DNA of 64,000 nt. Origin: Stomorhina lunata (taxonomy: Eukaryota; Arthropoda; Insecta; Diptera; Rhiniidae). The position numbers and the translations under genes were made by a program. Below, one piece after another: positions 36,300-47,544 of the stretch. Within the stretch, counting starts at the first letter, position 1. Each line of letters starts with the position of its first letter. The DNA is taken from assembly GCA_933228675.1 (NCBI GenBank), contig OW121740.1:8647442-8711441 (forward strand). Reading direction: 5' to 3'. The notes beneath the pieces were generated by a model, which searched no databases, was not told the DNA's origin, and was given only the letters and a program-made list of their open reading frames with translations.

Positions 36300-38990
36300 T
36301 TTTCTTAAAAGATTTTAAAAGTTATAAAAAAGGCTTAAAATTCCGAAAGCTTTTATCAATAGACTTAACTGTTTCCTTTATTAAAAGTAAAGATAAGCAA
36401 AGATTTTCTTACAAATCCTAAAAAGCCTAAAATATACAGGATTTAAGCCCATAATTCATTAAAAATCAAAAAAGCTTTTGGCACATAATTATTTTATATG
36501 ATTTAATAGTGAGACAACTTTTAAAAATATAAGCATTCTTTGAATATTAAAGCCTATAAACTGTTTAAATTATAAAATATCTTAAACAAATCTCATATTA
36601 AAAGTTCTCAAAGCTTTCATATAAATAGTAAAATTTTTTACAAATGTCATTAAAGTATTTAGGAAAAATGTATGAGGATCTGAAAGCTTTTAGTCCTAAA
36701 CAAGCATATTAATTGTTTAATAATTAATATATTCATTTATTTACCCAAAAAGCTTTTAATTTTAAGTAACTTTAAAAATCTTAAGCTATTAAGTTTTAAA
36801 AGCTTTTTCACCTAAAAAGCTTTTCATTTGAAATAATTAAAGCCCATGTTTTAAACGAATTACATATTAAAAGCTCTAATGGCTTTTTTATATTAAAAGC
36901 TCTTATAAATTCCAACAATTTATCTTTAAAAGTTTTGAATATTAAATTTTTTTAAAACGGCAAATAATCAAGTTCTAAAAGCTTTTAGCCCTAAGCAGGC
37001 ACCTAAGTTCTTTAATATTTTAATATATTTATTTATTTATGTATTCACCCATAAAGCTTTTAATTAAAAGAAACTATAAAAATCTTAATCTGGGAAGTTT
37101 TTAAAGCTTATATATTTAAAAAGCTTTGCAATGTAATTAACTTTAAAAATCATAAACTAAGAATTTTTAAAAGTTTTTAGACGTTTAAATTTTGAAGCAC
37201 TTAAGGAGCTTTATATTGTGAGTAAACTTTTAAAAATGGGTACAATCGCAAGACATTCATTGCAAAAACTCTTTGTTGGCTTTCATATGAAATAAAAGCT
37301 CTAAACACTTTTAATACTTTTTTATTAGAAATCTTGAATAAATATTAAAAGCTTCCAAATCAAAATCAATAAATTCTACAATATAATGGAAAAGCTCTAA
37401 TAACTTTCTTTAAAGCCAAAACAAAAAGTTTGTAATTAAAAACATCTTAAAATTGTAGGAGCTTTTATCCCAATTAAAGAAATTTAAATCATTAAAATTT
37501 AAACAAAATCTAAAAAAAAAATAATAATTTTTAAAAGTAAAAAGCTCTTTGGTATTAAAAAAACTGCAAATCTAAAAACTCTTTCAAATTTTAAAATATT
37601 ATTTATTTTGTTGTAAGATTTAATATTATATAAAAGCTTTCGAGATTTTGAAATAGGCTTCATTATTAAAATTATTAACTTTTAAGATTTCAAGTTTAAT
37701 AATAGTAAATTATTAAAAGCTCTTATTTTAAATCAAATTTTAAGCTCTAGAAATTATCATAATTTTTAAATACATTTTTTTTATTAAAAAGCTTACATAA
37801 AATTTTAATGATTGAATAGAATGAAAGCTCTCAATGATAAATATGAAAGTTTTCAATGATAAATAAAGCTTTCAAATATTGTTTTAAGTTTTCTTTCAAT
37901 ATTTCTTCCAAAAGCTTTTAAATTTTAATATATTAGGTAAAATAGTTGTAAATAACTAAAAGCTCTCTTCGTAAGGTAAAATTTATAATGGAAAAGCTCT
38001 AAGAATTCTTTTAAGCTTTAAATACATTTTTTCAAAGATTTTTATATCTGGAAGCTTATAGTTATTGTTTATATAAAACTTTAGTGATTGAATTGTACGA
38101 AGTCCTTAAGGGTTTTGAAATATAATTTTAGAGCTTATTTAAAACATCTAAAAACTTTTGAATATTTTTCAAGTTTTCTTTTGTTGTTTTTTCAACGCTT
38201 TTAAATTTCAAAGAAAATTTTTAATTATATTTTAAATATAAGATTACTCAGAATTGACTGAAACTGAACTCATACTAAAAGACTCTATAATCTATAATTA
38301 GTATTAAAAATTCTTTGAATCATTTGTGAGCTCTAACGACTTTTTTAGTCTCAAACCTTTTTTTGCTTTCTTTGTATGACCCTATTTTTAAAAGAAACCT
38401 GAAAAGCTTCTATCAAAATTTGTTCAAAAATTTTGAGATGCTACAAAGCTTTTCAGATATAAAGACTTAACTAAACTTTTTTAAAACCCAGTTTTTTAAC
38501 TATAATTTTGATATTATTTTCTAATTACACTCCTAAAAGCTTTAGGTAACTTTTGTATATCTTTTTAAAAGTTAAAGCTTTTTGGCTATAATATACAGCT
38601 AGAAGTATCTAACTATTATACCAACTTACAACAAACTTTAGCTTCATAAATCTTCATTGTAAACTACCCTTTAAAGCATTTTTTGTTAAAAGCTTTAAGC
38701 TTCCCTTTCTAACTCATTTATATGTTCCTAATTTAGAACTTTAAGATTACTCGAGACTTGATGTCTGAACCTTAAAAATGATCTATAATGAGTATAATTG
38801 TTTAGTCACAAGAAATATAAACAGGACTTAATTTATACAAGAGGACCAAACTTTCAACTAAAATCATAACTAGGATTTACAAAAACTCTATTTATTTAAA
38901 GCTTTACTAAAGGATAAGGGATATTTTTACAAAACAAAATTTTCAAGAAAAATTGTTTAAGAAAAAATTTAATTAAATATTAAGAAGAAC
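36300..38990. repeat. AAAGCTTTT-rich degenerate region
   Basis: AAAGCTTTT, AAAGCTCT and similar words occur dozens of times at irregular spacing. A diverged duplication is visible at 36,686 and 36,981 (GCTTTTAGTCCTAA and GCTTTTAGCCCTAA, 295 bases apart, each followed by TAATATATT and CTTTTAATT landmarks). It is probably an old tandem array decayed beyond a clear period. There is no coding signal. Confidence 0.5.
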
Positions 38991-39009
38991 TTAAACATTT
39001 AATACTTAC

Positions 39010-39255
39010 GAGTCAATGGTCTGGCGGGATGTTTCGACCACAAATAACGATTCTTAACGGGCGACAAGAACGAATCTCTGGCAACGGAACCGCCACGTGG
39101 CATCGATGTAGCACGGAATGGTGAACCAGCACGAAGGGGAGCTAAGTCATCCATATCCCACCAGAAGGGATCACGAGTGAAGGCAGAGATGGGAGCATTT
39201 GGGTTGGGTTCCAACATATCCCTGAAGCGGTTTCTGGGATGGAAGATGGGAAGTC
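39010..39255 (-). CDS. Mf: Last visible exon of myofilin-like protein (82 codons)
   Basis: The acceptor is CGCCCTTCCTAG|GA, and in phase 1 the frame reads LPIFHPRNRFRDMLEPNPNA, then FTRDPFWWDMDDLAPLRAGS, then SMPRGGSVARDSFLSPVKNR and ends YLWSKHPARPLT. A second AG (CATCCCAG, 14 bases further in) is out of phase and less likely. The exon ends at CTC|GTAAGTATT, a near-ideal donor, leaving phase 1. If it is not spliced, translation adds Arg-Lys-Tyr and stops at TAA (38,999-39,001). The aromatic/acidic patch DPFWWDMDD and the motif SPVK-R-W-P are notable; the latter resembles TPVK-R-W-P in the preceding exon. No convincing next exon was found between 1 and 39,000. Confidence 0.85.
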
Positions 39256-39729
39256 CTAGGAAGGGCGAACGAATATTTTTTTTGATGATTTTTTATTTTT
39301 TTGGAAATTTCTTTTAAGTTTAGTTCTTAGTAGTTGTTGTTTGTTTTATTTTTATTTTATTTTATTTTATTTTTTTGTGGTTAAGTTGAATGGGAGAAGT
39401 TACAAATATGTACGAGTAGTGTAATTGCTTGTGTTTTGTTTTGATTTTACACTAAAATTTCGGACATTTGTATGAAGAGAGACAGAGAAAAAAAACATAG
39501 AAAACAAATAAAAAACAAAAATAAAATTTTGATATTAATCCATGCGTAAATGCTGTTCAAATTGAAATTATTCTTCTTTTAGGTTTTGGTTGGGTCACCA
39601 GTTATTGGGGATTGGAATTTCCAAATGATGGGAATAATATCAAAAAGTTGGATTTATGAGAAGGGGAGATCGATTTATGGATATGATGTCTATGGCATGG
39701 ATAGTAATTCTGAAAAAGCTAAATAAAGT
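39256..39729. other. Intron segment next to exon 39,010-39,255
   Basis: On the minus strand this holds the acceptor region. The plus strand has TTTTATTTTATTTTATTTTA near 39,345-39,372. Otherwise unremarkable AT-rich intron. Confidence 0.5.
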
Positions 39730-41712
39730 AATCGATATTTTTTATATAGAAAATTTATCATATCGATATTTTTTTTCATAAAAAAGTCATTCTATCAATA
39801 ACTTTTCTATCGAAAAGTCATCCTATCGATAACTTTTCTATAGAAAAGTCATCCTAACGATAACTTTTCTATAGAAAAGTCATCGTAATGATAACTTTTC
39901 TATAGAAAAGTCATCCTATCGATAACTTTTATATTGAAACTTATCATATCGATAACTTTTCTATAGAAAACTTATCATATCGATAACTTTTCTATAGAAA
40001 ACTCATAATATCGATAGCTTTTCTATAGAAAACTCATCATATCGATAACTTTTCTATAAAAAACTCATAATATCGATAACTTTTCTATAGAAAACTAATC
40101 ATATCGATAACTTTTTTATAGAAAACTAATCATATCGATAACTTTATAATCGATAACTTTATAATTAAAAACTCATAATATCGATAACTTTTTTATAGAA
40201 AACTTATCATATCGATAACTTTTCTATAGAAAAGTCGTCCTATCGATAACTTTTCTATAGAAAAGCCATCCTATCGATAACTTTTCTATAGAAAAGCCAT
40301 CCTATCGATAACTTTTCTATAGAAAAGCCATCCTATCGATAACTTTTTTTCGATGACTTTTCTATAGAAAAGTTATCCTATTGATAAGTTTTCTATAGAA
40401 AAGTCATCCTATCTATAACTTTTCTATAAAAAAGTCATCATATCGATAACTTTTCTATAGAAAAGTCATCCTATCGATAACTTTTCTTTAGAAAAGTCAT
40501 CCTATCGATAACTTTTCTATAGAAAAGTCATCCTATCGATAACTTTTCTATAGAAAAGTCATCCTATCGATAAATTTTCTATAGAAAAGTCATCCTATCG
40601 ATAACTTTTCTATAGAAAAGTCATCCTATCGATAACTTTTCTATAGAAAAGTCATCCTATCGATAACTTTTCTTTAGAAAAGTCATCCTATCGATAACTT
40701 TTCTCTAGAAAAGTCATCCTATCGATAACTTTTCTCTAGAAAAGTCATCCTATCGATAACTTTTCTCTAGAAAAGTCATCCTATCGATAACTTTTCTATA
40801 GAAAAGTCATCCTATCGATAACTTTTCTATAGAAAAGTCATCCTATCGATAACTTTTCTATAGAAAAGTCATCCTATCGATAACTTTTCTATAGAAAAGT
40901 CATCCTATCGATAACTTCTCTGCAGTAAAGTTATCTTATCGATAAATTTTCTAAAGAAAAGTCATCCTATAGATAACTTTTCTATCGAAAAGTCATCCTA
41001 TCGATAACTTTTCTACAGAAAAGTCATCCTATCGATAAACTTTCTATATCCACAACTTTTCTATAAAAAAGTTATATTATCGATAACTTTTCTATAAAAA
41101 AGTTATATTATCGATAACTTTTCTATAAAAAAGTTATATTATCGAAAACTTTTCTATAAAAAACTTATATTATCGATAACTTTTCTATAAAAAAGTTATA
41201 TTATCTATAACTTTTCTACATAAAATTCCAGTTATTGATAACTTTTCTATAGAAAAGTCCACTTATCGATAACTTTTCTACAGAATGTCCAGTTATAGAT
41301 CATTTTTCTATAGAAAAGTCCAGTTTTCGAATACTTTTCTATAGAAAAGTCCAGTTATGGATAATTTTTCTATAGAAAAGTCCAGTAATCGATAAATTTT
41401 CTATAGAAAAGTCCAGTTATCGATAACTTTTCTATAGAAAAGTTCAGTTATCGATAACTTTTCAATAGAAAAGTACAGTTATCGATAACTTTTATATAGA
41501 AAAGTCTAGTTATCGATAACTTTCTATAGAAAAGTCCAGTTATCAATATTTTTTCTATGGAAAAGTGCAGTTATCGATAACTTTTCTTTAGAAAAGTCCA
41601 GTTATCGATCACTTTTCCGTAGAATATTCAAGATATTGAGCACTTTTCTGTAAAAAAGTCAAGTTGGTGATAACTTTTCTATAGAGAAGTACTTTTATCG
41701 GTAACTTTTGAT
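39730..41712 (+). repeat. 31-bp TATCGATA satellite, about 64 monomers, with subfamily blocks
   Basis: The period is exactly 31 bp over long runs. The core is TATCGATAACTTTTCTATAG. The remaining bases differ by block: CTTATCATATCG or CTCATAATATCG (39.9-40.2 kb), GTCATCCTATCG (40.2-41.03 kb), GTTATATTATCG (41.06-41.2 kb) and GTCCAGTTATCG (41.23-41.62 kb). Lies in the intron between exons 42,650-42,324 and 39,255-39,010. Confidence 0.93.
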
Positions 41713-42323
41713 ACATTTCCCTTTAGGAATTCAACTTACTGATGAAATTTCATGTTTCTGATAAAGTTTTTGATGAAAATTCATATTGAGAATGTGAAAT
41801 GCCAGCTGAAAATGCAATGAATGATGAAAAAATACTTAATATGATTAAAGAAAGATAGAGGGATAGAAAGATATTCTAGACTTTTTTTCAAACCCGTTAT
41901 AAATAGGTTGATAAAGTCCGGAATTAATGGATCAAGGCTTGAGGCTCCAATTCATAGATATCTTAAGGGTTCGAGACAAAACGTTTGCCAATACTTGGGA
42001 TTAAACTGCGTTGATGCTTCTGGCCACAATAACACGTTTATGTAAAAATTTAAAAACACTTTTAAGCCAAATTCTTAAAAATACAATTCACGTAACACCA
42101 AAGAAAATAAAAAAGCTTTTAAGCAATTTTGCTCTACTGGTAAAGAAACCTTGGTCTAAACTTAAACCAAGATCAATTTGCCGGTATATCTAAACTACGC
42201 TTCCAGTTCCTTGAACTAAGGAACGGAATTAACTTTAAACATTTAGCAATTCCAATGAGCAAAAATGGTATATAAATAATCATTAAAATTTTGAATATTT
42301 TTTTGGAATTTTTCGTTGTTTAC
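41713..42323. other. Intron segment, no gene seen
   Basis: Non-repetitive intron DNA. A 60-codon frame at 42,011-42,193 is Lys/Leu/Thr-rich, lies on the strand opposite the gene, and is not called. Confidence 0.45.
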
Positions 42324-42650
42324 CCTCAGCATCATACGCAACTTCGGTGGGGCGTACTCCCCAGCGTTCAGCCTTAACGGGAGTGGGACTTGGTGAGCCA
42401 GCACGCTGGAATACTTTATCACTATCTAACTTACTGGCAAAGAGTTCATCCAAGGGTTCCAATGAACTGGCACGGAACAAGGGTCTGGTGAAGGGAGCCA
42501 AGCTGGTGGCACGATCGAATACAGAAGGAGCACGATCGAACACAGATGGAGCACGAATAGCGCTAGGAGCACGGCTCCAGTAGGTTGGTGGTGGTACATA
42601 GGGTTCACTGCCAGCACGTCTGTAGCGAGAGGGAGTGGGAGAGGCACGAG
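42324..42650 (-). CDS. Mf: Exon of myofilin-like protein (109 codons, two possible donors)
   Basis: The acceptor is TTTTTAATTACAG|CT. In phase 1 the frame reads ARASPTPSRYRRAGSEPYVP, then a tandem APSVFDR APSVFDR, then a TRPLFRASSLEPLDELFA stretch, then KVFQRAGSPSPTPVKAERWG and ends VAYDAEG. I chose the donor GAGG|GTAAAC at 42,323 because codon use and the Pro/Ser/Arg-rich style continue to that point. A stronger donor, GCCA|GTAAGT at 42,434, lies inside the exon in the same phase and would remove exactly 37 codons. The Ser/Thr-Pro-Val-Lys motif recurs in the next exon. The readthrough past GTAAAC changes to a Lys-rich, intron-like sequence. Confidence 0.85.
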
Positions 42651-43835
42651 CTGTAATTAAAAATTAATATAACAAAATAAATATTTACATAAGTTAAGAA
42701 AATTAAAGTATTTATAAAAATAAATTAATTTATTCTAATTTAAGTCCCAGTTTTTAAGAGTTAATTTTGTAATTATGTCCTGTAATAATGTTTTGTTCGT
42801 TAAGTTTATATTTAACAATTTAATAAATAAATTTCGTATTTTTTAATAATTACCATTTTAAATTAATATTCCATTTTGTTCGACTTTTGTGTTAAAATTT
42901 AATAAAAACGCCTAACATTTGTTTGATTTTTCCCACTTAATATTTGCATTTGTATGTGTTTGGGCGGAAATGAGCAACATTTGTGTCATGTCAAGTGGAA
43001 ATTTAATAAAATATGTAAATTTTGAAAATAATGTCATGTCTGCCATGAGAACATAAGAGCTAAAAAGTTGAATTAATTATGTACTTGTACCATAAATGCT
43101 ATCGGCAATATAATAATTTCAATTGACTACTGAAACGTATGAGTGATAAACTTGAATATTTAACAATCATACGTCACCTGTTACAAAGTTATAATTTTAG
43201 CAAAGAGCGTATGATTAATTTGGAAGAAAATTTACATACTACGGTGGAAATGACACTGTAGGAGTTATTGTAGATGGAATGAGGTTTCATGGTTCAAACA
43301 TGTTCACGACTCTTTTTTCGTTATTTTTTCTACTTTAATTCATATCTTCATAAATAACCTTCTATGTCAAACTTTCATTTATAACTGCTGTTTGGAAATG
43401 AAAGTAACATTTTTGAAACTTCTTCATTCAATTATAGACCCAACCTATCAGAGGTTAGCTAGAGCGACAAGACCTGAGCCAAATAGTAGCATTCAAAATC
43501 GATCAAAATATAAGATATATCATAAACATTTCTCTAGCATACTTTTAGGATTATCTAAATAATATATAACATTTAAAATTCACTATATTGTAACTCATTT
43601 ATCTAAAGTTCCCTGATAGTAAATTAATTTTATTTAAACTAAATGCTTTGACAAATAAACGGATATGTTTAGATATTAAATTTTATCAAAAATATTGCAA
43701 AATAAACTATTTTGAAAATCACTAAGAAATGTTACACAATTTTTGTTTTAAACTCTGGGTTTTTTATCGATATCGAATGCGGCGTTTTAGCTCCTATGAA
43801 AATAAAAAAAATATTTGAAAAAATCGATAAAAATA
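42651..43835. other. Unique intron segment with three box-like motifs
   Basis: No satellite. At 43,136 (CGTATGAGTGATA, minus-type), 43,164 (CAATCATACG, plus-type) and 43,208 (CGTATGATTAAT, minus-type) lie motifs matching the core of the box in the 332-bp repeat. The flanking repeat body is not recognisable. Confidence 0.5.
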
Positions 43836-43839
43836 AGAA

Positions 43840-46020
43840 ATTTTTGAAAAATTTCCTATAAAAATAAGAAATTTTTGAAAAATTTCCTATAAAAATAAGA
43901 AATTTTTGAAAAATTTCCTATAGAAATTAGAAATTTTTGAAAAATTTCCTATAAAAATAAGAAATTTTTGAAAAATTTCCTATAAAAATAAAAAAAATTT
44001 TGAAAAATTTCCTATAAAAATAAGAAATTTTTGAAAATTTCCTATAAAAATAAGAAATTTTTGAAAAATTTCCTATAAAAATAAGAAGTTTTTGAAAAAT
44101 TTCCTATAAAAATAAGAAATTTTTGAAAAATTTCCTATAAAAATCAGAAATTTTTGAAAAATTTCCTATCAAAATAAGAACTTTTTGAAAAATTTCCTAT
44201 AAAAATAAGAAATTTTTGAAAAATTTCCTAAAAAAAAAAGAAATTTTTCAAAAATTTTCTATAAAAATAAGAAACTTTTGATAAATTTTCTATAAAAAAA
44301 TTATAAATTTTCTATAAAAATTTTTAAAAAACTTTTCAAAAAAACATGAAAGTTTTAAAAAATTTCCTATAAAAATATGAAAATTTTGAAAAATTCCCTA
44401 TAAAAATAAGAAAATTTTGAAAAATTTCCTATAAAAACAAGAAATTATTTAAAAGTTTTCTATATAAATAAGAAATTTTTGAAAAATTTTCAAAAAAAAA
44501 GGAAATTTTTGATAAATTTCTTATAAAAACGTTAAATTTTTTGAAAAATTTCTTATAAAAATAGGAAGTTTTTTAAAAATTTAAAATAAAAAAATTGTTT
44601 TAAAAATTTCCTTTAAAAATAGGAAATTTTTTAAAAACTTCCTATAAAAATAAGAAATTTTGAAAAATTTCCTATAAAAATAAGAAATTTTTGAAAACTT
44701 TCCTATAAAAATAAAAAAATTTTGAAAAATCTTTTATACAAATAATAAATTGTTGAATAATTTTCTATAAAAATAATAAATTTTTGAAAAATTTCTTTTA
44801 AATTCAGGATAAATCATCTATAAAAATATAAAATTTAAAAAAAATTTCCTATAAAAAATCGGAAATTTTTAAAAAAATTTCCTATAAAAAATAGGAAATT
44901 TTTAAAAAATTTCCTTTAAAAATAGGAAATTTTTAAAAAATTTCCTATAAAAAATATGAAATTTTTAAAAAATTTCCGACAAAAAATAGGAATTTTTTTA
45001 AAAATTTCCTATTTTTTATAGAAAATTTTTTAAAAATTTCCTATTTTTTATAGGAAATTTTTTAAAAATTTCCTATTTTTATATAAAAAATAGGAAATTT
45101 TTAAATATTTCCTATAAAAAATAGGAAATTTTTAAAAAATTTCCTATAAAAAATAGGAAATTTTTAAAAAATTTCCTATAAAAAATAGGAAATTTTTAAA
45201 AAATTTCTTACAAAAATAGGAAATTTTTAAAAAATTTCCTATGAAAAATAGGAAATCTTAAAAAAAATTTCCATTAAAAATAGAAAATTTTTTAAAAAAT
45301 TTCCTATAAAAAAATGAAATTTTTAAAAAATTTCCTATAAAAAATAGGAAATTTTTAAAAAATTTCCTATAAAAATAGGAAATTTTTAAAAAATTTTCTA
45401 TAAAAATAGGAAATTTTTAAAAAATTTCCTATAAAAAATAGGAAATTTTTAAAAAATTTCCTATAAAAAATAGGAAATTTTTAAAAAATTTCCTATAAAA
45501 ATAGGAAATTTTTGAAAAAATTTCCTATAAAAAATAGGAAATTTTTGAAAAAATTTCCTATAAAAAATAGGAAATTTTTGAAAAAATTTCCTATAAAAAA
45601 TAGGAAATTTTTAAAAAATTTCCTATAAAAAATAGGAAATTTTTAAAAAATTTCCTATAAAAAATAGGAAATTTTTAAAAAATTTCCTATAAAAAATAGG
45701 AAATTTTTAAAAAATTTCCTATAAAAAATAGTTAATTTTTAAAAAATTTCCTATAAAAAATAGTAAATTTTTAAAAAATTTCCTATAAAAAATAGTAAAT
45801 TTTTAAAAAATTTTCCATAAAAAATAGGAGAATTGTGAGAAATTTCCTAATAAAATAAAATAGAAATAAGAAATTTTTGAAAAATTTCTTATAAAAAAAG
45901 AAATTTTTAAAAAATTTTCTAAAAAAAAATAAGAAGTTATTGAAAAATTTTCCATAATAATAAGAAAGTTTTGAAAATCTTCCTATAAAAGTATGAAATT
46001 AAAAAAAAAAATTCTAATAA
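43840..46020 (+). repeat. 31/32-bp AATAAG satellite array with a palindromic sub-array
   Basis: From 43,850 the 31-bp monomer is AAAAATAAGAAATTTTTGAA plus AAATTTCCTAT. From about 44,830 to 45,840 the monomer becomes 32 bp (AATAGGAAATTTTTAAAAAA plus TTTCCTATAAAA). There AGGAAATTTTT/AAAAAATTTCCT is almost perfectly self-complementary. The edges decay into irregular copies. Confidence 0.92.
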
Positions 46021-46445
46021 AAATTTCCTTTTTTTTTATTTTAGTTTGAGATTTAAATTGAATTTTGTTCTTTTCTTCCAGATTTCTTCAAGTATCGTTT
46101 ATTGGAATGTGTCGCTTTGGTGAGTTTTTATAAAAAAATATGTTCAATGTCTTTTGTTTAGTCAGTATCAATCGATCTTAGTATGTTTTAAATAAATTTA
46201 GTCGTTAAAAGAAGAAGAAAAAATGGTTAGTACTTACCAACAACTTAACCTCAAAATACATATCATCATTAAAGTTTATATTAAATATTTAAATTTGGGT
46301 GATTAGTAAACAATTAACATTTATAAAGTTTTTAATATGAAATGGAAACAACTTAGGAAGTATTAAATTGAGTTGATCTACACATTTCACATTTTAAAAG
46401 AATTTCAAAACCTTTTTTAACATAAGTTTTTGTTCTATTCAATGA
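46021..46445. other. Intron spacer
   Basis: Unique AT-rich intron DNA between the satellite and the hAT-like element. Nothing else seen. Confidence 0.4.
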
Positions 46446-46453
46446 CTCTTGAA

Positions 46454-47536
46454 CAGTGGTGGGCACTAACACATATACAAATTTGAGATTGTACTACCCA
46501 GTAAGAACAGTGTCAAGCGTTTGAAATATGATGACTTTTACATTTGATATCAAACGTTTTTTTCAAACTTTTTTCAAACCTATACAAATGTTTAAGATCC
46601 ACATTCATTTTCAAATGAGGGTTCATTTGAGAATAAACGTTTAAAAAATTATAGTTTCTCAAATTAAGAATAAAGGCTATTCTCAAATCATTATCAAACC
46701 CTAAGATGATTTGAGAATAATTTGAAAAATGGTGTTATATAAATTTGATATCAAACCTTATTTCAAATTTTTTTCAAACATTAAAAAAAATAATTTATGT
46801 TAAAAAAATAATCTTTAAGTTATTTTAATGGAATGGCATTGCATTTCAAAGAAATTCGTTAGTTCATTCGGATTTTTTAAAATTGATCCATATTTGACCA
46901 TAAAACCTTGCTTTAAAAATGTCAAGATTAAAAGTTCAATAATATTCATATGCATAAGTAAATTTTCTTTGTTTCTTAAAATTTTTCTTACCTAACAATA
47001 AAAACAAAATAAGCAAACCCAAAAATATCAAAAATACAACGCCATTTTATTTATGTTCCACATGTAGATGATATCCACATTTGAAAAACCTTTGAGAATG
47101 AGGTTTGATAATGATTTGAGAATAAAGGCATTTCTCAATTTGAGAATAAAGTCCCCTTTTTGTTGAGAACGCTATTATTCTTAAATCAGTATCAAATCAG
47201 TATCAAACGTTTGACCTTTGAAAAAACATTTATTTTCAAATCATCCTCAATTTGAGAATAAACCTTTTTTCTTACTGGGTAGTACCAGGGAACAAAATAA
47301 AATTACCACTAACACATATGCGAAATTATACTGGAAGCAACAGAGAAAATATAAAAAAAAAACGCCATAGTGTGCTTTCGCTTTCTCAAGTGTTTTCCAG
47401 TTGTTAGGGAGAGGTTTTAGAAAAATGGAGTGTAAAAGCTTTTTTTATGATCTTTACAATTGGTGTGCGGTGCATGTGTGTCGGTATAGTTTGTTCTATT
47501 GCTAGTGTTAGCAAATTAATTGTATGCCCTTGGCTG
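46454..47536. mobile_element. hAT-like non-autonomous element (outer)
   Basis: The left end CAGTGGTGGGCA (46,454) and the right end TGCCCTTGGCTG (ending 47,536) are inverted with 8 of 12 positions matching, in the hAT-type pattern CAGNNNNGGGCA. The flanking 8-mers CTCTTGAA (46,446-46,453) and CTCTAGAA (47,537-47,544) match at 7 of 8, the target-duplication length of hAT elements. Without the nested insertion the element is about 290 bases and non-coding. Confidence 0.55.
46491..47285. mobile_element. Inverted-repeat DNA element nested in the hAT-like element
   Basis: GTACTACCCAGTAAGAA at 46,491-46,507 is perfectly inverted at 47,269-47,285. The outermost GTAC could be a palindromic target duplication, or TA the duplication with termini CCCAGTAAG. 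Inside, TTTGAGAATAA and TCAAACGTTTG-like words recur many times in both orientations around a unique centre (46.9-47.05 kb). There is no transposase frame. Family not assigned. Confidence 0.7.
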
Positions 47537-47544
47537 CTCTAGAA

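Noticed and set aside
42347..42647. Plus-strand and third-frame open readings over exon 42,324-42,650
   Set aside because: Shadows of the minus-strand exon, which alone has matching splice sites and phase with its neighbours.
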